DNA of 58,104 bases from a virus. Made by a program: the position numbers and the translations under genes. Every line of letters starts with the position of its first letter. Positions within the stretch are counted from its first letter, which is position 1. Location of the stretch: positions 1-58,104 of the IMG/VR virus record IMGVR_UViG_3300045993_000204. The stretch is one strand, 5' to 3'. The notes under the pieces were generated by a model. The model saw only the letters and a list, made by a program, of their open reading frames with translations. It did no database searches and was not told the DNA's origin. Positions 34,879 to 43,940 of the stretch are shown piece after piece.

Positions 34879-35409
34879 ATGACTGACGAACGAGTTAAGA
34901 AATCTGCTGGTGACGCCCGTGAAAGCCGTGCTGTGGAAGACCGCACGAAAACCGAGTCGCGTGAGTTGTCCGATGATGAGCGGGTTGAAATGTTTCGCCA
35001 CCAGTTTTTCCAGTCCTCTTTACCGGACTTGCCTATGATCCCGGGCTGGCACATGTGCTGGCTCACGACTACTAACCCCCGTGACTCTATCCAAACACGC
35101 ATTCGCCTCGGGTACCAGCCAGTTAAGGCTGAAGATGTACCTGGTTGGGAGTATGCAACCTTGAAAACAGGTGATTGGCAAGGTTTCATTGGGGTTAACG
35201 AGATGCTTGCGTTTAAGCTACCCATGTCCCTCTATCTCAAGTTCATGCAGGAGGCTCATCATGATGCCCCATTGCGTGAAGAGGAGAAGCTGACTGACAC
35301 AGCAGAGTTTATGGCGCAGCAAGCTTCAGCATCTAAGTCTCGGTTGATCCAAGGTGACGGTACGCAGGAACTGGTTCAGAAGCGGGAAGCTCGTTTTGAG
35401 CTGACCTGA
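34879..35409 (+). CDS. Hypothetical head-region protein (176 aa)
   Basis: I start at MTDERVKKSAGDARESR (34879), which has AAGGAG upstream. Charged helical front, then FFQSSLPDLPMIPGWHMCWL and SIQTRIRLGYQPVKAEDVPG, a phrase I know from proteins next to podovirus capsid genes without a proven role. Probably a head or scaffold accessory. Confidence 0.65.
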   Translation: MTDERVKKSAGDARESRAVEDRTKTESRELSDDERVEMFRHQFFQSSLPDLPMIPGWHMCWLTTTNPRDSIQTRIRLGYQPVKAEDVPGWEYATLKTGDWQGFIGVNEMLAFKLPMSLYLKFMQEAHHDAPLREEEKLTDTAEFMAQQASASKSRLIQGDGTQELVQKREARFELT

Positions 35410-35439
35410 TGACCCATTCAATCCTACTAGGAGTTCCAA

Positions 35440-36033
35440 ATGTCCGCTACTAGCGCACCCTTTGGCTTCCGTCCGTCCTTCCACAACAGTGGCCAGATTC
35501 GGTCTAAAGCCTACACGATCGCCAGTACTTATGCTGCCAATATTTTCATGGGTGACCCTGTGAAACTGGTGGATGCAGGTACTATCCAGCTCGGCACCTC
35601 TGACGGTTCACGTACAGGTACAGTTGATGGCATCTTGCTGCTTGGTATTTTCCAAGGCTGTGAGTACAACGACGCCCAAGGCAAACCCACTGTGAGCAAC
35701 TTCTGGCCCACTGGCACAACCGCTACTAATATTGTAGCTTACGTGCTTGACGACCCAGAAACGCTGTTTGATGTTGAGTACCCAAACCCCTCATCTGGAA
35801 CTACTGTGCAAACAGCAGTGGGTGAAGAGTGCGACTGGACTGCAACTGCCGCTGGCGGAAGCACTTCCACTGGCCTGAGCGCCACCTATCTGACCGTAAT
35901 TCAGGCTACCTCCGGGCAGTTCCAGATCACCGGTTTCCATTCTTTCCCCAACGACAGCCTGACCGATGCTTATGTGACCGCCACCGTGCGTATCAATGAG
36001 CATCAATTTAAGGCAGCTGTCAACTCTATCTAA
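35440..36033 (+). CDS. Structural protein, probable capsid decoration protein (197 aa)
   Basis: MSATSAPFGFRPSFHNSGQI then IASTYAANIFMGDPVKLVD and VDGILLLGIFQGCEY. Beta-rich; begins like decoration or structural proteins that precede Mu-type capsid genes. AGGAG upstream. It should bind the capsid exterior (inference from position). Confidence 0.65.
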   Translation: MSATSAPFGFRPSFHNSGQIRSKAYTIASTYAANIFMGDPVKLVDAGTIQLGTSDGSRTGTVDGILLLGIFQGCEYNDAQGKPTVSNFWPTGTTATNIVAYVLDDPETLFDVEYPNPSSGTTVQTAVGEECDWTATAAGGSTSTGLSATYLTVIQATSGQFQITGFHSFPNDSLTDAYVTATVRINEHQFKAAVNSI

Positions 36034-36046
36034 GGAGCACTAGACC

Positions 36047-36961
36047 ATGGCTACTCCAATGCGTAGTACGGACTTCCGCTCCGTAGTTGAGCCCATCATG
36101 AACGAAGTGTTCGATGGCGTGTATGATCAGCGTGCTGACGAATGGAAGATGATCTTCAAGGAGCAGAAGGGTATTCCCCGGAACTACCATGAAGAGCCTG
36201 TCCTTTATGGCTTTGGCGCGGCGCCTGAGCTGCCTGACGGCATGGCTGTCACGTACCAATCCGGTGGTGTGCTGTTCATTCAGCGTTACCTGTACAAGGT
36301 ATATGGCTTGGCCTTCGCCCTGACGAAAGTCTTGGTAGAAGACGGCGACCACATCCGTATCGGCCAGACCTATGCCCGTCACTTGGCCCAGTCGCTGATT
36401 GAGACAAAGGAGACTCTTGCTGCCAACATCATGAACCGTGCTTTCAACAGCTCGTATCTTGGTGGTGATGGTGTGTCGCTGGTGTCTACAGCACACCCGA
36501 TTGTTACTGGCACGTTCAGTAACCAACTGACTACTGCTGCTGCCTTGTCGCAGACCTCACTTGAGCAGTTGCTCATCCAGATCCGCAATGCTGTGGACAA
36601 CAACGGTAAGCGCATCCGCTTGACACCTAAGAAGATTGTTGCCGGTCCTTCTAATGTGTTCCAAGCTGAGACGCTGCTCAAGTCTGTCTTGCGTAGTGGT
36701 ACTGCTGACAATGACATCAACCCGGTGAAGAGCATGGGTCTGTTGTCTGAAGGTCAAGCCAATCTGTCGCGTATCACGTCGACCACCGCCTGGTGGATCC
36801 AGACTGATGCGCAAGACGGCCTGAAGCTGTTGATGCGTCGCGCCTTGGAGAAATCCATGGAAGGCGACTTCGAGACCGACTCTATGCGCTACAAGGCCAC
36901 AGAGCGTTACACTATGGGATGGACCGATCCCCGTGGTGTCTACGGTACAGCAGGCGTTTAA
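36047..36961 (+). CDS. Major capsid protein, Mu gpT-like HK97 fold (304 aa)
   Basis: MRSTDFRSVVEPIMNEVFDG N-arm, then RYLYKVYGLAFALTKVLVED, LAQSLIETKETLAANIMNRA (spine helix), LLIQIRNAVDNNGKRIRLTP, and ADNDINPVKSMG. This layout is that of Mu-like prophage major head subunits with an HK97 fold. There is no protease gene nearby and no long delta domain, so the scaffold is separate. A strong terminator follows. Confidence 0.88.
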   Translation: MATPMRSTDFRSVVEPIMNEVFDGVYDQRADEWKMIFKEQKGIPRNYHEEPVLYGFGAAPELPDGMAVTYQSGGVLFIQRYLYKVYGLAFALTKVLVEDGDHIRIGQTYARHLAQSLIETKETLAANIMNRAFNSSYLGGDGVSLVSTAHPIVTGTFSNQLTTAAALSQTSLEQLLIQIRNAVDNNGKRIRLTPKKIVAGPSNVFQAETLLKSVLRSGTADNDINPVKSMGLLSEGQANLSRITSTTAWWIQTDAQDGLKLLMRRALEKSMEGDFETDSMRYKATERYTMGWTDPRGVYGTAGV

Positions 36962-36991
36962 TCTCTCCCTGGTGAAGTCCCGCAAGGGCTT

Positions 36992-37025
36992 AGCCCCCAC
37001 TCCTCAAAAGGGTGGGGGCCTTTTA
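36992..37025 (+). terminator. Intrinsic terminator after the major capsid gene
   Basis: GCCCCCAC, an 11-base loop, GTGGGGGC (36993-37000 and 37012-37019), then CTTTTA. A strong GC stem with a short U run. It would lower expression of downstream tail genes relative to the capsid. Confidence 0.85.
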
Positions 37026-37119
37026 GGTGAAGGGGTATAGTGATGCGTCAGACAGCGAATCCCCACGCTGACAGCATGCAGACGGGCGCATCTTAATTCT
37101 CGCATGTGAGGAATCAATC

Positions 37120-37608
37120 ATGAGTTCTACTACTTTCTCTGGCCCGGTCACATCGACCAATGGCTTTGTTGGCGGCGTAGTTGCTGCCCCGGTTGCTGCA
37201 ACTGCCTCTACCTTGACTGTGACAGCTGCTACCCACGCAGGGCGCACCGTTGCTCTGAACCGTGCTGCAGGCATTGCTGTTACGTTGCCCGCAGCTACTG
37301 GCACGGGGGCAATCTACCGCTTTGTTATTGTTGCCGCACTGACCAGCAATACCACCACGATCAAAGTTGCAAACGCTTCTGATATCATGACGGGCAACGC
37401 CTATGTGGTCTCAGACGGGGCTGCAGCAGTGCTAGGCTACACAACGGGCGCATCTGACGACACCATCACCCTCAACGGCAGTACAACTGGCGGGCTGAAA
37501 GGCGATTTGATAACGGTGACAGACGTGGCCACAAACGTGTACCATGTCCTGGCCAATACTGCCGCTACAGGCACTGAAGCCACCCCGTTTAGCGCAACGG
37601 TAGCCTAA
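37120..37608 (+). CDS. Thr/Ala-rich structural protein (162 aa)
   Basis: Beta-rich, low-complexity Thr/Ala/Val sequence: SSTTFSGPVTSTNGFVGG, LTVTAATHAGRTVALNRAAG, IAVTLPAATGTGAIYRFVIV. Resembles capsid fibre or head-decoration proteins in which each strand pair is short. GAGGA upstream. No catalytic motif. Confidence 0.6.
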   Translation: MSSTTFSGPVTSTNGFVGGVVAAPVAATASTLTVTAATHAGRTVALNRAAGIAVTLPAATGTGAIYRFVIVAALTSNTTTIKVANASDIMTGNAYVVSDGAAAVLGYTTGASDDTITLNGSTTGGLKGDLITVTDVATNVYHVLANTAATGTEATPFSATVA

Positions 37609-37611
37609 GCA

Positions 37612-37878
37612 ATGATCGCAAACAAACTCGGTTACCAACAGGTAGCTAATACAACTGCGGTGATAAAGGCTAGCCCTGCCGGGTTATTCTCAATCACCTG
37701 CATTGTGGGCGGCGCAGTAGTAGTGTACGACAACGCTACTGCTGGCAGCGGAACAGTGCTGTACACCAAGACCCTTGTAGCAGGGGATGTAGTTCACTGG
37801 GGCAGTCATGGTATTGCTGCCAACAACGGTCTCACAGTTGTGGTCACAACGGGAACTGCCAACATTGCTTTTACTTGA
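37612..37878 (+). CDS. Small structural protein (88 aa)
   Basis: MIANKLGYQQVANTTAVIKA, then SITCIVGGAVVVYDNATAGS, a small beta-sandwich-like sequence that often accompanies head fibre proteins. Three bases from its neighbour. Function inferred. Confidence 0.6.
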   Translation: MIANKLGYQQVANTTAVIKASPAGLFSITCIVGGAVVVYDNATAGSGTVLYTKTLVAGDVVHWGSHGIAANNGLTVVVTTGTANIAFT

Positions 37879-37886
37879 GGTGAACC

Positions 37887-38357
37887 ATGGGTGCTACTCT
37901 TAAATACGGTGACTGGGACTTCGGTCCCCAAAAGACACAAGTGAAAGCATACGCCCGGGGTGGCCCGGTCAAGAAGGAGCCCGGCTGTGGCTGCGGTGGT
38001 CCAGTTAATAAGGCTAAAGGTGGCACTGTAACAAAGTTGCCAGCAACCCCGGACTTAAACGCGAGGGCCTTAGAGCGAGTACAACAGATGCAAGCTACTA
38101 AGAGCGCAAAGCGTACAATGCCTGCATCCAATGCAAAAGACGGTATTCCGCTCAAGAAAGGGGGCGAAGTCGTTGAAAAAGAAACAGGCGAACGGTACCC
38201 TAGTAAAGCTGCTATGGACAAGCATGAAGCCTCTGAAGATCCCGTAGAGCACCAGGCTGAGATGCGGGTACCTGGCAAGCGCAAAGGTGTCCCTGTGATG
38301 CCTAGAGGACCTTTAATTGTAATTGCAATGGAACATAGTAAGCCTCCAAAAAAGTAG
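37887..38357 (+). CDS. Late protein with ARGG and Cys-Gly motifs (156 aa)
   Basis: Residues 22-48 contain AYARGGPVKKEPGCGCGGPV, then Lys-rich helical sequence and a segment PLKKGGEVVEKETGERYPSK. The ARGG motif is shared with internal virion proteins in this genome. Very basic overall, so it may bind DNA or the capsid interior. No family recognised. Confidence 0.6.
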   Translation: MGATLKYGDWDFGPQKTQVKAYARGGPVKKEPGCGCGGPVNKAKGGTVTKLPATPDLNARALERVQQMQATKSAKRTMPASNAKDGIPLKKGGEVVEKETGERYPSKAAMDKHEASEDPVEHQAEMRVPGKRKGVPVMPRGPLIVIAMEHSKPPKK

Positions 38358-38379
38358 CTTACACGTATCGATTTTACGA

Positions 38380-38385
38380 TATAAT
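38380..38385 (+). promoter_or_regulatory. Probable -10 (TATAAT) before the tail operon
   Basis: TATAAT in TTTTACGATATAATCAACG, 54 bases before the ATG at 38439, in an 80-base gap. A TTACAC lies 15 bases upstream, somewhat close. Confidence 0.5.
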
Positions 38386-38438
38386 CAACGTAAGGCCGCT
38401 GCACAAGCTGCCATTCTAGCTATCTTAGTGGAGTGGAC

Positions 38439-39419
38439 ATGGCCTTTTCTGGCAACGTTAGTACAACAACCTTTAACGCCAATAGCGTGATTGATCATGC
38501 TTTTCGGCGTTGTAGGTTGTCTGCTCAGCAAATCACCTCAGAGATGCAGGCCTACGCGCTTGACAACCTCTACTTGCTGACCTCCGAGATAGCCAACATC
38601 AAGACCCCGTCTTGGTGTATCGAGAAGCTAGTACTCCCATTCTACGAGAATCAGCCCGTCATCACCCTGCCTTTGGGGACTGTTGGGGTGCTAAACGCAA
38701 ACTATAGGACTACACAGACAGTAACGGGTACAGAGCTTACGGCCGCCCAGTCCTGGACCTGCATACTTGACAGTGCTACCATTGTCAACACTGTAGGTAT
38801 CAAATGGGCGGCGGCAGCGGTACCTGTTACTTTCCAAGTGAGTTCTGACTACGCAACCTGGACCACTGTAGGCACCTCTTCAGCCAGCGCCCGCGCTGGG
38901 GAAATTACTTGGACTGACATCTCTGGGGCAATGGAGTACCAGTACTTCAGATTTACCGCTACCAGCGCGTTTTCGCTCACTTCAGTTACCTTAGGCAATA
39001 GCCCACAGGAAATACCTTTCGGGGTGCTGAACCGGGATACTTACACCAACCAGAGCAACAAAGTGTTTCCAGGTCGTCCAAACAGCTTCTGGTTTCAAAG
39101 AGATCTAGTTCAACCGGTACTAAATCTGTGGCCTGCCCCCAACTTAGCCGCAGAAGCAGCCCAGTTGGTGGTATGGCGGCATAGGCACATTATGGATACT
39201 TCTACGCTTATACAAGACGTAGAGGTTCCGCAGCGTTGGCTAGAAGCTATTGTAGCTGGTCTTGCGGCTAAAGTGGCGCAAGAATCGCCCCAAGTTGCTG
39301 TAGAGCTTATCCCGTTGCTTGAGCAAAAATACGTAGTTGCTCGTCAGATAGCGTTTGACGGGGACAATGACGGTAGCCCAACATTCATTCAGCCTGCAAT
39401 AGGCTGCTACACAAGATGA
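38439..39419 (+). CDS. Head-tail connector/adaptor with inserted beta domain (326 aa)
   Basis: The flanks (ANSVIDHAFRRCRLSAQQIT; FGVLNRDTYTNQSNKVFPGR; LAAKVAQESPQVAVELIPLL) resemble helical podovirus adaptor proteins, like the shorter paralogue-type gene at 48846. Between them (about 85-190) sits a beta-rich Thr/Trp segment (FQVSSDYATWTTVGTSSASA; YQYFRFTATSAFSLTSVTLG) resembling an F5/8-type C (discoidin-like) sugar-binding domain. Start at the ATG at 38439 with TGGAG; a GTG 6 bases earlier is less likely. Confidence 0.65.
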   Translation: MAFSGNVSTTTFNANSVIDHAFRRCRLSAQQITSEMQAYALDNLYLLTSEIANIKTPSWCIEKLVLPFYENQPVITLPLGTVGVLNANYRTTQTVTGTELTAAQSWTCILDSATIVNTVGIKWAAAAVPVTFQVSSDYATWTTVGTSSASARAGEITWTDISGAMEYQYFRFTATSAFSLTSVTLGNSPQEIPFGVLNRDTYTNQSNKVFPGRPNSFWFQRDLVQPVLNLWPAPNLAAEAAQLVVWRHRHIMDTSTLIQDVEVPQRWLEAIVAGLAAKVAQESPQVAVELIPLLEQKYVVARQIAFDGDNDGSPTFIQPAIGCYTR

Positions 39420-39721
39420 GCAGCCGTTATATTGACCCAACGGGCCAGCCTACCTATGGCATTGGCATCTGTGGGAGGTGCTCCCGCAAGATGGTCTTGT
39501 CTGAGCTGATGAGTGACCCCAACAGCCCAGGCTTGAAGGTGTGCGCCGATGACTTGGACGACTATGATCCGTACCGTCTGGCCCCGCGCAAGGCTGACCA
39601 GATAGCGCTGCCCTTTGCCCGCCCGGACACCTCTGTTGCCACTCGCCCGTCAGGTCTCATTCAAGAGGCTGGCGATGAATTCATGACCACCGAAGACGGT
39701 GAAGGTTACTTGGTGATCTGA
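39416..39721 (+). CDS. Small Cys-containing connector-region protein (101 aa)
   Basis: GIGICGRCSRKMVLSELMSD, then KVCADDLDDYDPYRLAPRKA: a CxxC and a third Cys in a short zinc-like motif, familiar from genes following podovirus adaptors. ATGA overlap with the gene before and TGATG overlap with the fibre gene after. Function unknown, probably structural. Confidence 0.65.
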   Translation: MSSRYIDPTGQPTYGIGICGRCSRKMVLSELMSDPNSPGLKVCADDLDDYDPYRLAPRKADQIALPFARPDTSVATRPSGLIQEAGDEFMTTEDGEGYLVI

Positions 39722-41724
39722 TGACTGTACCCTCCAATCTGATACCCACACGGATAACCCAGCTGCCGGACGCGCCGAGTGCTGATCCAGCAGGCTTGCT
39801 AATCTATGTGCTGAACGGCGTAACGTACAAGATTGCTGCGGGTGACCTGCTGCAAGTGTCAGGGGTGCCTACCAGCACGCAGGTGATTGCAGGTACAGGG
39901 ATGACCGGGGGCGGCGCGCTGACAGGCGACGTCACTCTGAGCATTGTCCCGGGCGGGGTAGGCACAACACAGTTAGCCGCCTCTGGAGTTACTGCAGGCA
40001 GCTATGGCTCAGCCACTTCGGTCCCTGTATTCACTGTTGATGCTACTGGCCGGGTAATGGCGGTATCAGAAGCCACTATTGCACTGTCCGGCTTTGTACC
40101 CACCACAAGGCAAGTGATTGCAGGAACGGGGCTCTCAGGCGGGGGTGAGCTTACAGCTAACGTCACACTTGATGCCAACCTGTCAGATGTGCTACCGCGA
40201 GTGGGGAGCAATACAGGGGTTGCAGGAGTTTCGGACGGCATTTCCCGGGATGACCATCAGCACCCTGCTGTTGAATTGGCTGATGACACGCAAGTTAACG
40301 GACTGCTAGGGCTGGACAATGGGGGTACTGCCAAGAGTATTGTGCCCGCAGCAGGTGCACCTGTTTGGTCTGGTGCTGACGGTCTCTACGTTGGTACTGC
40401 AGGGATCGCAGGGCAAGTCTACGTCTCAGGAGGGCCTGATATGCCTTCCTGGGGATCAGCCCTGCTTATCAGTGACCAAGTTGCTAACATTGTGTACGCC
40501 GGTCCTGCGTCCGGCCCTGCTGCGCCTACAGGATTCAGGGCATTGGTAGATGCAGACATGCCTGTGATAAGCGCTGCGCACGGAGGGACCGGGCAAGTCA
40601 CACTCCAGGCGTCAATGAATACGCTGGCGGCTGGGGTAACTTCCGGCCAGTATCTTCGAGGCGACGGGCTGAATGTAACAATGAGTGCTCTTCAACTAGG
40701 TGACTTGCCTGTGGTTGACATTGTACATGGAGGCACCGGCGCGTCTGATGCCCCTACAGCGCTGACTAACTTGGGCGCCTACCCGGCAAGCAACCCTTCT
40801 GGGTACGCCCCAGGCACTGTGACCTCAGTCTCTGTTGTTACAGCTAATGGCTTTGCTGGGACTGTGGCAACAGACACGCTAACCCCTGCAATCACCCTTA
40901 CAACCGACCTAACGGGATTGCTCAAGGGGAATGGCACGGCAATGTCCGCTGCCGTCGCAAACACCGATTACGTGCCTGCAGTGATGACCACAGCGGGCGA
41001 CGTCATGTATGGCGGGGTTGCAGGCGCTGCTACGCGCTTGGGCATCGGGTCAGCCAATACAGTCCTACACGGAGGAGCAGCTGCCCCGTCTTACTCAGCT
41101 GTGGTTGAGGCTGACATCAGCTTGTCGGCCAACAGCACTAATGACGTTGACATCACAAGGCATGGCTTCTGCCCGGTGCTGCCCAACAACGCCAGCTTGT
41201 TCTTGAACGGCCAAGGCAACTACACCCTGCCGTCAGGGGTAACGCTTGCTGCTTCCTATGCTGAGGTGGCCTTCAGCGGCCAGACTTCAGTCAACGTGGT
41301 GCACAACTTTGGTGCCTACCCGGTGGTGCAGGTTGTGGACAATACAGGGGCTGTGTTTGTACCCCTGTCCATAGTAAACAACACAGTAAACGACTTCACT
41401 GCTACCTTTGCTATTAGCACTACGGGCACCATAATTGCATCTGTTGGAAGCCCCCAACCCCAGGCGCTAACAATCACCGCTGCCAACTATACAGTGCTCC
41501 CTACAGACCGAATTGTACAGGAGACCTCTGGCGGCAAGACCATCACGCTCTACACCGCTGTTGGCAATACTGGGCGGGAAGTGGTAATTAACAACGCAAG
41601 TTCAGGTGGCTTGACAGTCAATACTACAAGCTCCCAGACAATCAGTGCCCAGCTCACGCAAACCCTGCCTTCTTTGTCGAGTATGACTGTGTACTCGGAT
41701 GGCGCTTCATGGTGGATCATCTAA
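39721..41724 (+). CDS. Tail fibre protein (667 aa)
   Basis: Short N-terminal segment (SNLIPTRITQLPDAPSADP) resembling phage fibre attachment domains, then repeats of the form VIAGTG[ML][TS]GGG[AE]LT (at about 57 and 131) and HGGTG units (285, 337), typical of trimeric beta-helical fibres. The last 90 residues, ITAANYTVLPTDRIVQETSG to the end, look like a fibre tip/head-binding repeat. Host receptor binding is expected. Confidence 0.82.
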   Translation: MTVPSNLIPTRITQLPDAPSADPAGLLIYVLNGVTYKIAAGDLLQVSGVPTSTQVIAGTGMTGGGALTGDVTLSIVPGGVGTTQLAASGVTAGSYGSATSVPVFTVDATGRVMAVSEATIALSGFVPTTRQVIAGTGLSGGGELTANVTLDANLSDVLPRVGSNTGVAGVSDGISRDDHQHPAVELADDTQVNGLLGLDNGGTAKSIVPAAGAPVWSGADGLYVGTAGIAGQVYVSGGPDMPSWGSALLISDQVANIVYAGPASGPAAPTGFRALVDADMPVISAAHGGTGQVTLQASMNTLAAGVTSGQYLRGDGLNVTMSALQLGDLPVVDIVHGGTGASDAPTALTNLGAYPASNPSGYAPGTVTSVSVVTANGFAGTVATDTLTPAITLTTDLTGLLKGNGTAMSAAVANTDYVPAVMTTAGDVMYGGVAGAATRLGIGSANTVLHGGAAAPSYSAVVEADISLSANSTNDVDITRHGFCPVLPNNASLFLNGQGNYTLPSGVTLAASYAEVAFSGQTSVNVVHNFGAYPVVQVVDNTGAVFVPLSIVNNTVNDFTATFAISTTGTIIASVGSPQPQALTITAANYTVLPTDRIVQETSGGKTITLYTAVGNTGREVVINNASSGGLTVNTTSSQTISAQLTQTLPSLSSMTVYSDGASWWII

Positions 41725-42969
41725 ATGTCCTACTTCACGCAAGTTTCTTACGCTGACTCAGGGAGCCTGGACGCCTTCAGCAGGCTCCGTGTGTCCACCC
41801 CTGACGTGCTATTTTCTACCCAGAATCAGTACGATGCGGACCCTCTTCAAATGGAGGCTTTTGTTTCAGGCACGGGGGGTGCCCCCGCGCACAACGCCAA
41901 CACAAGAATGGTGGCGCTGAGTTGCACGGCGGGCACGGGGGTTTGTGCTTTTCAAAGCTACCAATATTCACCTTACGCGCCAGGCAAGAGCCACTTCATT
42001 GCTGTGACCGGGGTGCTTGGCACTGGGGTAGCAGGCACCACTGTAGACACTGGGTACTTTGACGACGCCAATGGCGTTATTTTCCGCCAGAATGGGGTAA
42101 CTAACCTGCAGTTAATCCTACGAACGAGCACTAGCGGGGCCGTGTCCGACGCTAATATTTTTGCTCAGAGCGCCTGGAACATAGACAAGATGGACGGCAC
42201 TGGGGCTTCTGGTCTTACACTAGACGTGACTAAAGCCTTCATCTTGCTCATAGACCTCCAGTTCTTGGGCATGGGCCGTGTGCGTGTTGGGTTTGACATC
42301 AACGGGGTGGTGTACTATGTCCATCAGTTTGAGAACGCCAACAACTTGGCTTTACCCTACATGCAGTCAGCCACGCTGCCTGTACAGATGCTGCTTACAG
42401 CTACGGCTTCTGCCGCTACTAAAACCTGCTACTTCAAGTGCGCTTCTGTTATCAGTGAAGGCGGGGACATTGGGGACTACGGGTTTGCTATGTCTACCCC
42501 TAATGCAACCGCAACTGCTGGGAACAATACTCGGGTGCATCTGTTATCTATCCGGCCTAAGACCACTTTCAATGCGCTACCTAGTAGGGGGCTGTTCATC
42601 CTAGACGACTTCAACTTGGTGGTAACGGGTGCCCGGGAAGTTTATTATGAAATAGTTACGGGGGCTGCTTTTACAGTCGCCCCTACTTATGCTAACGTAA
42701 ACACTACTTACTCAGCTTATGAGTATGGCACAGCGGGCACCTTTAGCAACTTGACAACAGGCATAATTCTGTATTCAGGGTACGTTGGTTCGGCTGTAAA
42801 CACCAATGTGGTTAATCGTACCTTTGACCGTAAGCTCTCCCTGCATAACCCCATCAGTCTTAATAGAGCAGGGGCAGCTAGACCGATGGGCACTTTGTCT
42901 GTGCTTGTAACAGGGCTAGGGGCCACCTCTGCTGTCCAAGGCAATATCAACTTCACAGAGGTGCGGTAA
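41725..42969 (+). CDS. Tail/fibre structural protein (414 aa)
   Basis: SLDAFSRLRVSTPDVLFSTQ near the N-terminus followed by a beta-sandwich-rich sequence (YSPYAPGKSHFIAVTGVLGT; ILLIDLQFLGMGRVRVGFDI). This LDAFGRLRVS...LFDSKQ-type opening is frequent in tail or head fibres of environmental phages, by recollection. Directly abuts the fibre gene. Probably an adhesin or fibre accessory. Confidence 0.65.
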   Translation: MSYFTQVSYADSGSLDAFSRLRVSTPDVLFSTQNQYDADPLQMEAFVSGTGGAPAHNANTRMVALSCTAGTGVCAFQSYQYSPYAPGKSHFIAVTGVLGTGVAGTTVDTGYFDDANGVIFRQNGVTNLQLILRTSTSGAVSDANIFAQSAWNIDKMDGTGASGLTLDVTKAFILLIDLQFLGMGRVRVGFDINGVVYYVHQFENANNLALPYMQSATLPVQMLLTATASAATKTCYFKCASVISEGGDIGDYGFAMSTPNATATAGNNTRVHLLSIRPKTTFNALPSRGLFILDDFNLVVTGAREVYYEIVTGAAFTVAPTYANVNTTYSAYEYGTAGTFSNLTTGIILYSGYVGSAVNTNVVNRTFDRKLSLHNPISLNRAGAARPMGTLSVLVTGLGATSAVQGNINFTEVR

Positions 42970-43214
42970 TGAGAATTGACAACCCCACGCTGACCACCCC
43001 GGCTAGTGGGGTATTGACTAACTGTACTGGTACCGCAGTAGGGCTGACTGCTGGGTTAGCTACTGCGCTGGCAGGCGGAGCAGCTAGCCAAGTCCCTTAT
43101 CAAACTGGGGCGGGCACTACAGCATTCATTGCAAACGGAACCGCCGGGCAGATCTTTACTTCAGCTGGGGCACTTGCCCCAACTTGGACCGGTATTTCCG
43201 GAGGAACATTCTAA
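42969..43214 (+). CDS. Short fibre-like protein ending GGTF (81 aa)
   Basis: A beta-repeat fragment, NPTLTTPASGVLTNCTGTAV, of the kind found in the shaft of fibres, ending WTGISGGTF. The fibre gene at 49475 also ends ITGGTF. TAATG overlap with the preceding gene. It may be an add-on fibre module. Confidence 0.6.
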   Translation: MRIDNPTLTTPASGVLTNCTGTAVGLTAGLATALAGGAASQVPYQTGAGTTAFIANGTAGQIFTSAGALAPTWTGISGGTF

Positions 43215-43223
43215 GGACCAATC

Positions 43224-43535
43224 ATGGCAGCAACAAATTACACCCCCATCCAGTTGTACTACAGTACAACAAACACCACTGTCCCTACGGCGGGCAACCT
43301 GCTGCCTGGTGAGCTAGGCTTCAATATTAACAGTGCTGACTTCAGCCTTTACGCTGAAAATTCCCTCGGCACAGTGACCCGCTTGATGAACAACCCGGCA
43401 GGGCTTAAGTACCCGACTGCTGACGGGACTAGCGGGCAAGCGGTAGTCACTAACGGGTCAGGTACTCTGTCTTTCGGGACTGCCGGTATCACAACGGGTA
43501 AGAGTATCGCAATGGCAATTGTTTTTGGATTCTAG
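43224..43535 (+). CDS. Short fibre/tropism-type protein (103 aa)
   Basis: YYSTTNTTVPTAGNLLPGELGFNI...DFSLYAENSLGT: the GELxxNxxDxxLY pattern is that of the N-terminal domain of phage fibre and major-tropism-determinant proteins. The rest is a short fibre shaft. Probably a fibre subunit. Confidence 0.65.
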   Translation: MAATNYTPIQLYYSTTNTTVPTAGNLLPGELGFNINSADFSLYAENSLGTVTRLMNNPAGLKYPTADGTSGQAVVTNGSGTLSFGTAGITTGKSIAMAIVFGF

Positions 43536-43544
43536 GAGCTAAAC

Positions 43545-43940
43545 ATGGCAAACCCCAACATCGTCAACGTCACGACTATTAACGGCGTAACTACCTACTA
43601 CACACCTAGCGGTACCACTGCCGTGGTGCTCCTCACCAACGCCGCTTCCAGCGGCAAGGTGTATAAGATCAACCAGATTGTGGCAGCTAATGTGGACGGT
43701 ACTAACGCCATCAACACCACAGTCAGCCTGTACACCAACGGGGCGGTAGCTCAAGGTTCAGCGCCTTCTGGCGGTACAGCATACCCTATTGCCTCTACTA
43801 TCTCAGTCCCGGCCAATGCATCACTGATTGTTGTAGGTAAGACTACAGCAATTTACCTGCAAGAAGGCACTTGCATCAGTGTCACCTCAGGCACAGCAAG
43901 CAAGATTACATACTCAATCTCCTACGAGGATATTTCCTAA
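43545..43940 (+). CDS. Small tail structural protein (131 aa)
   Basis: Beta-rich Thr/Ala sequence (NIVNVTTINGVTTYYTPSGT; KVYKINQIVAANVDGTNAIN) resembling small proteins found beside phage fibres. GGAG upstream. Function inferred from position. Confidence 0.55.
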   Translation: MANPNIVNVTTINGVTTYYTPSGTTAVVLLTNAASSGKVYKINQIVAANVDGTNAINTTVSLYTNGAVAQGSAPSGGTAYPIASTISVPANASLIVVGKTTAIYLQEGTCISVTSGTASKITYSISYEDIS

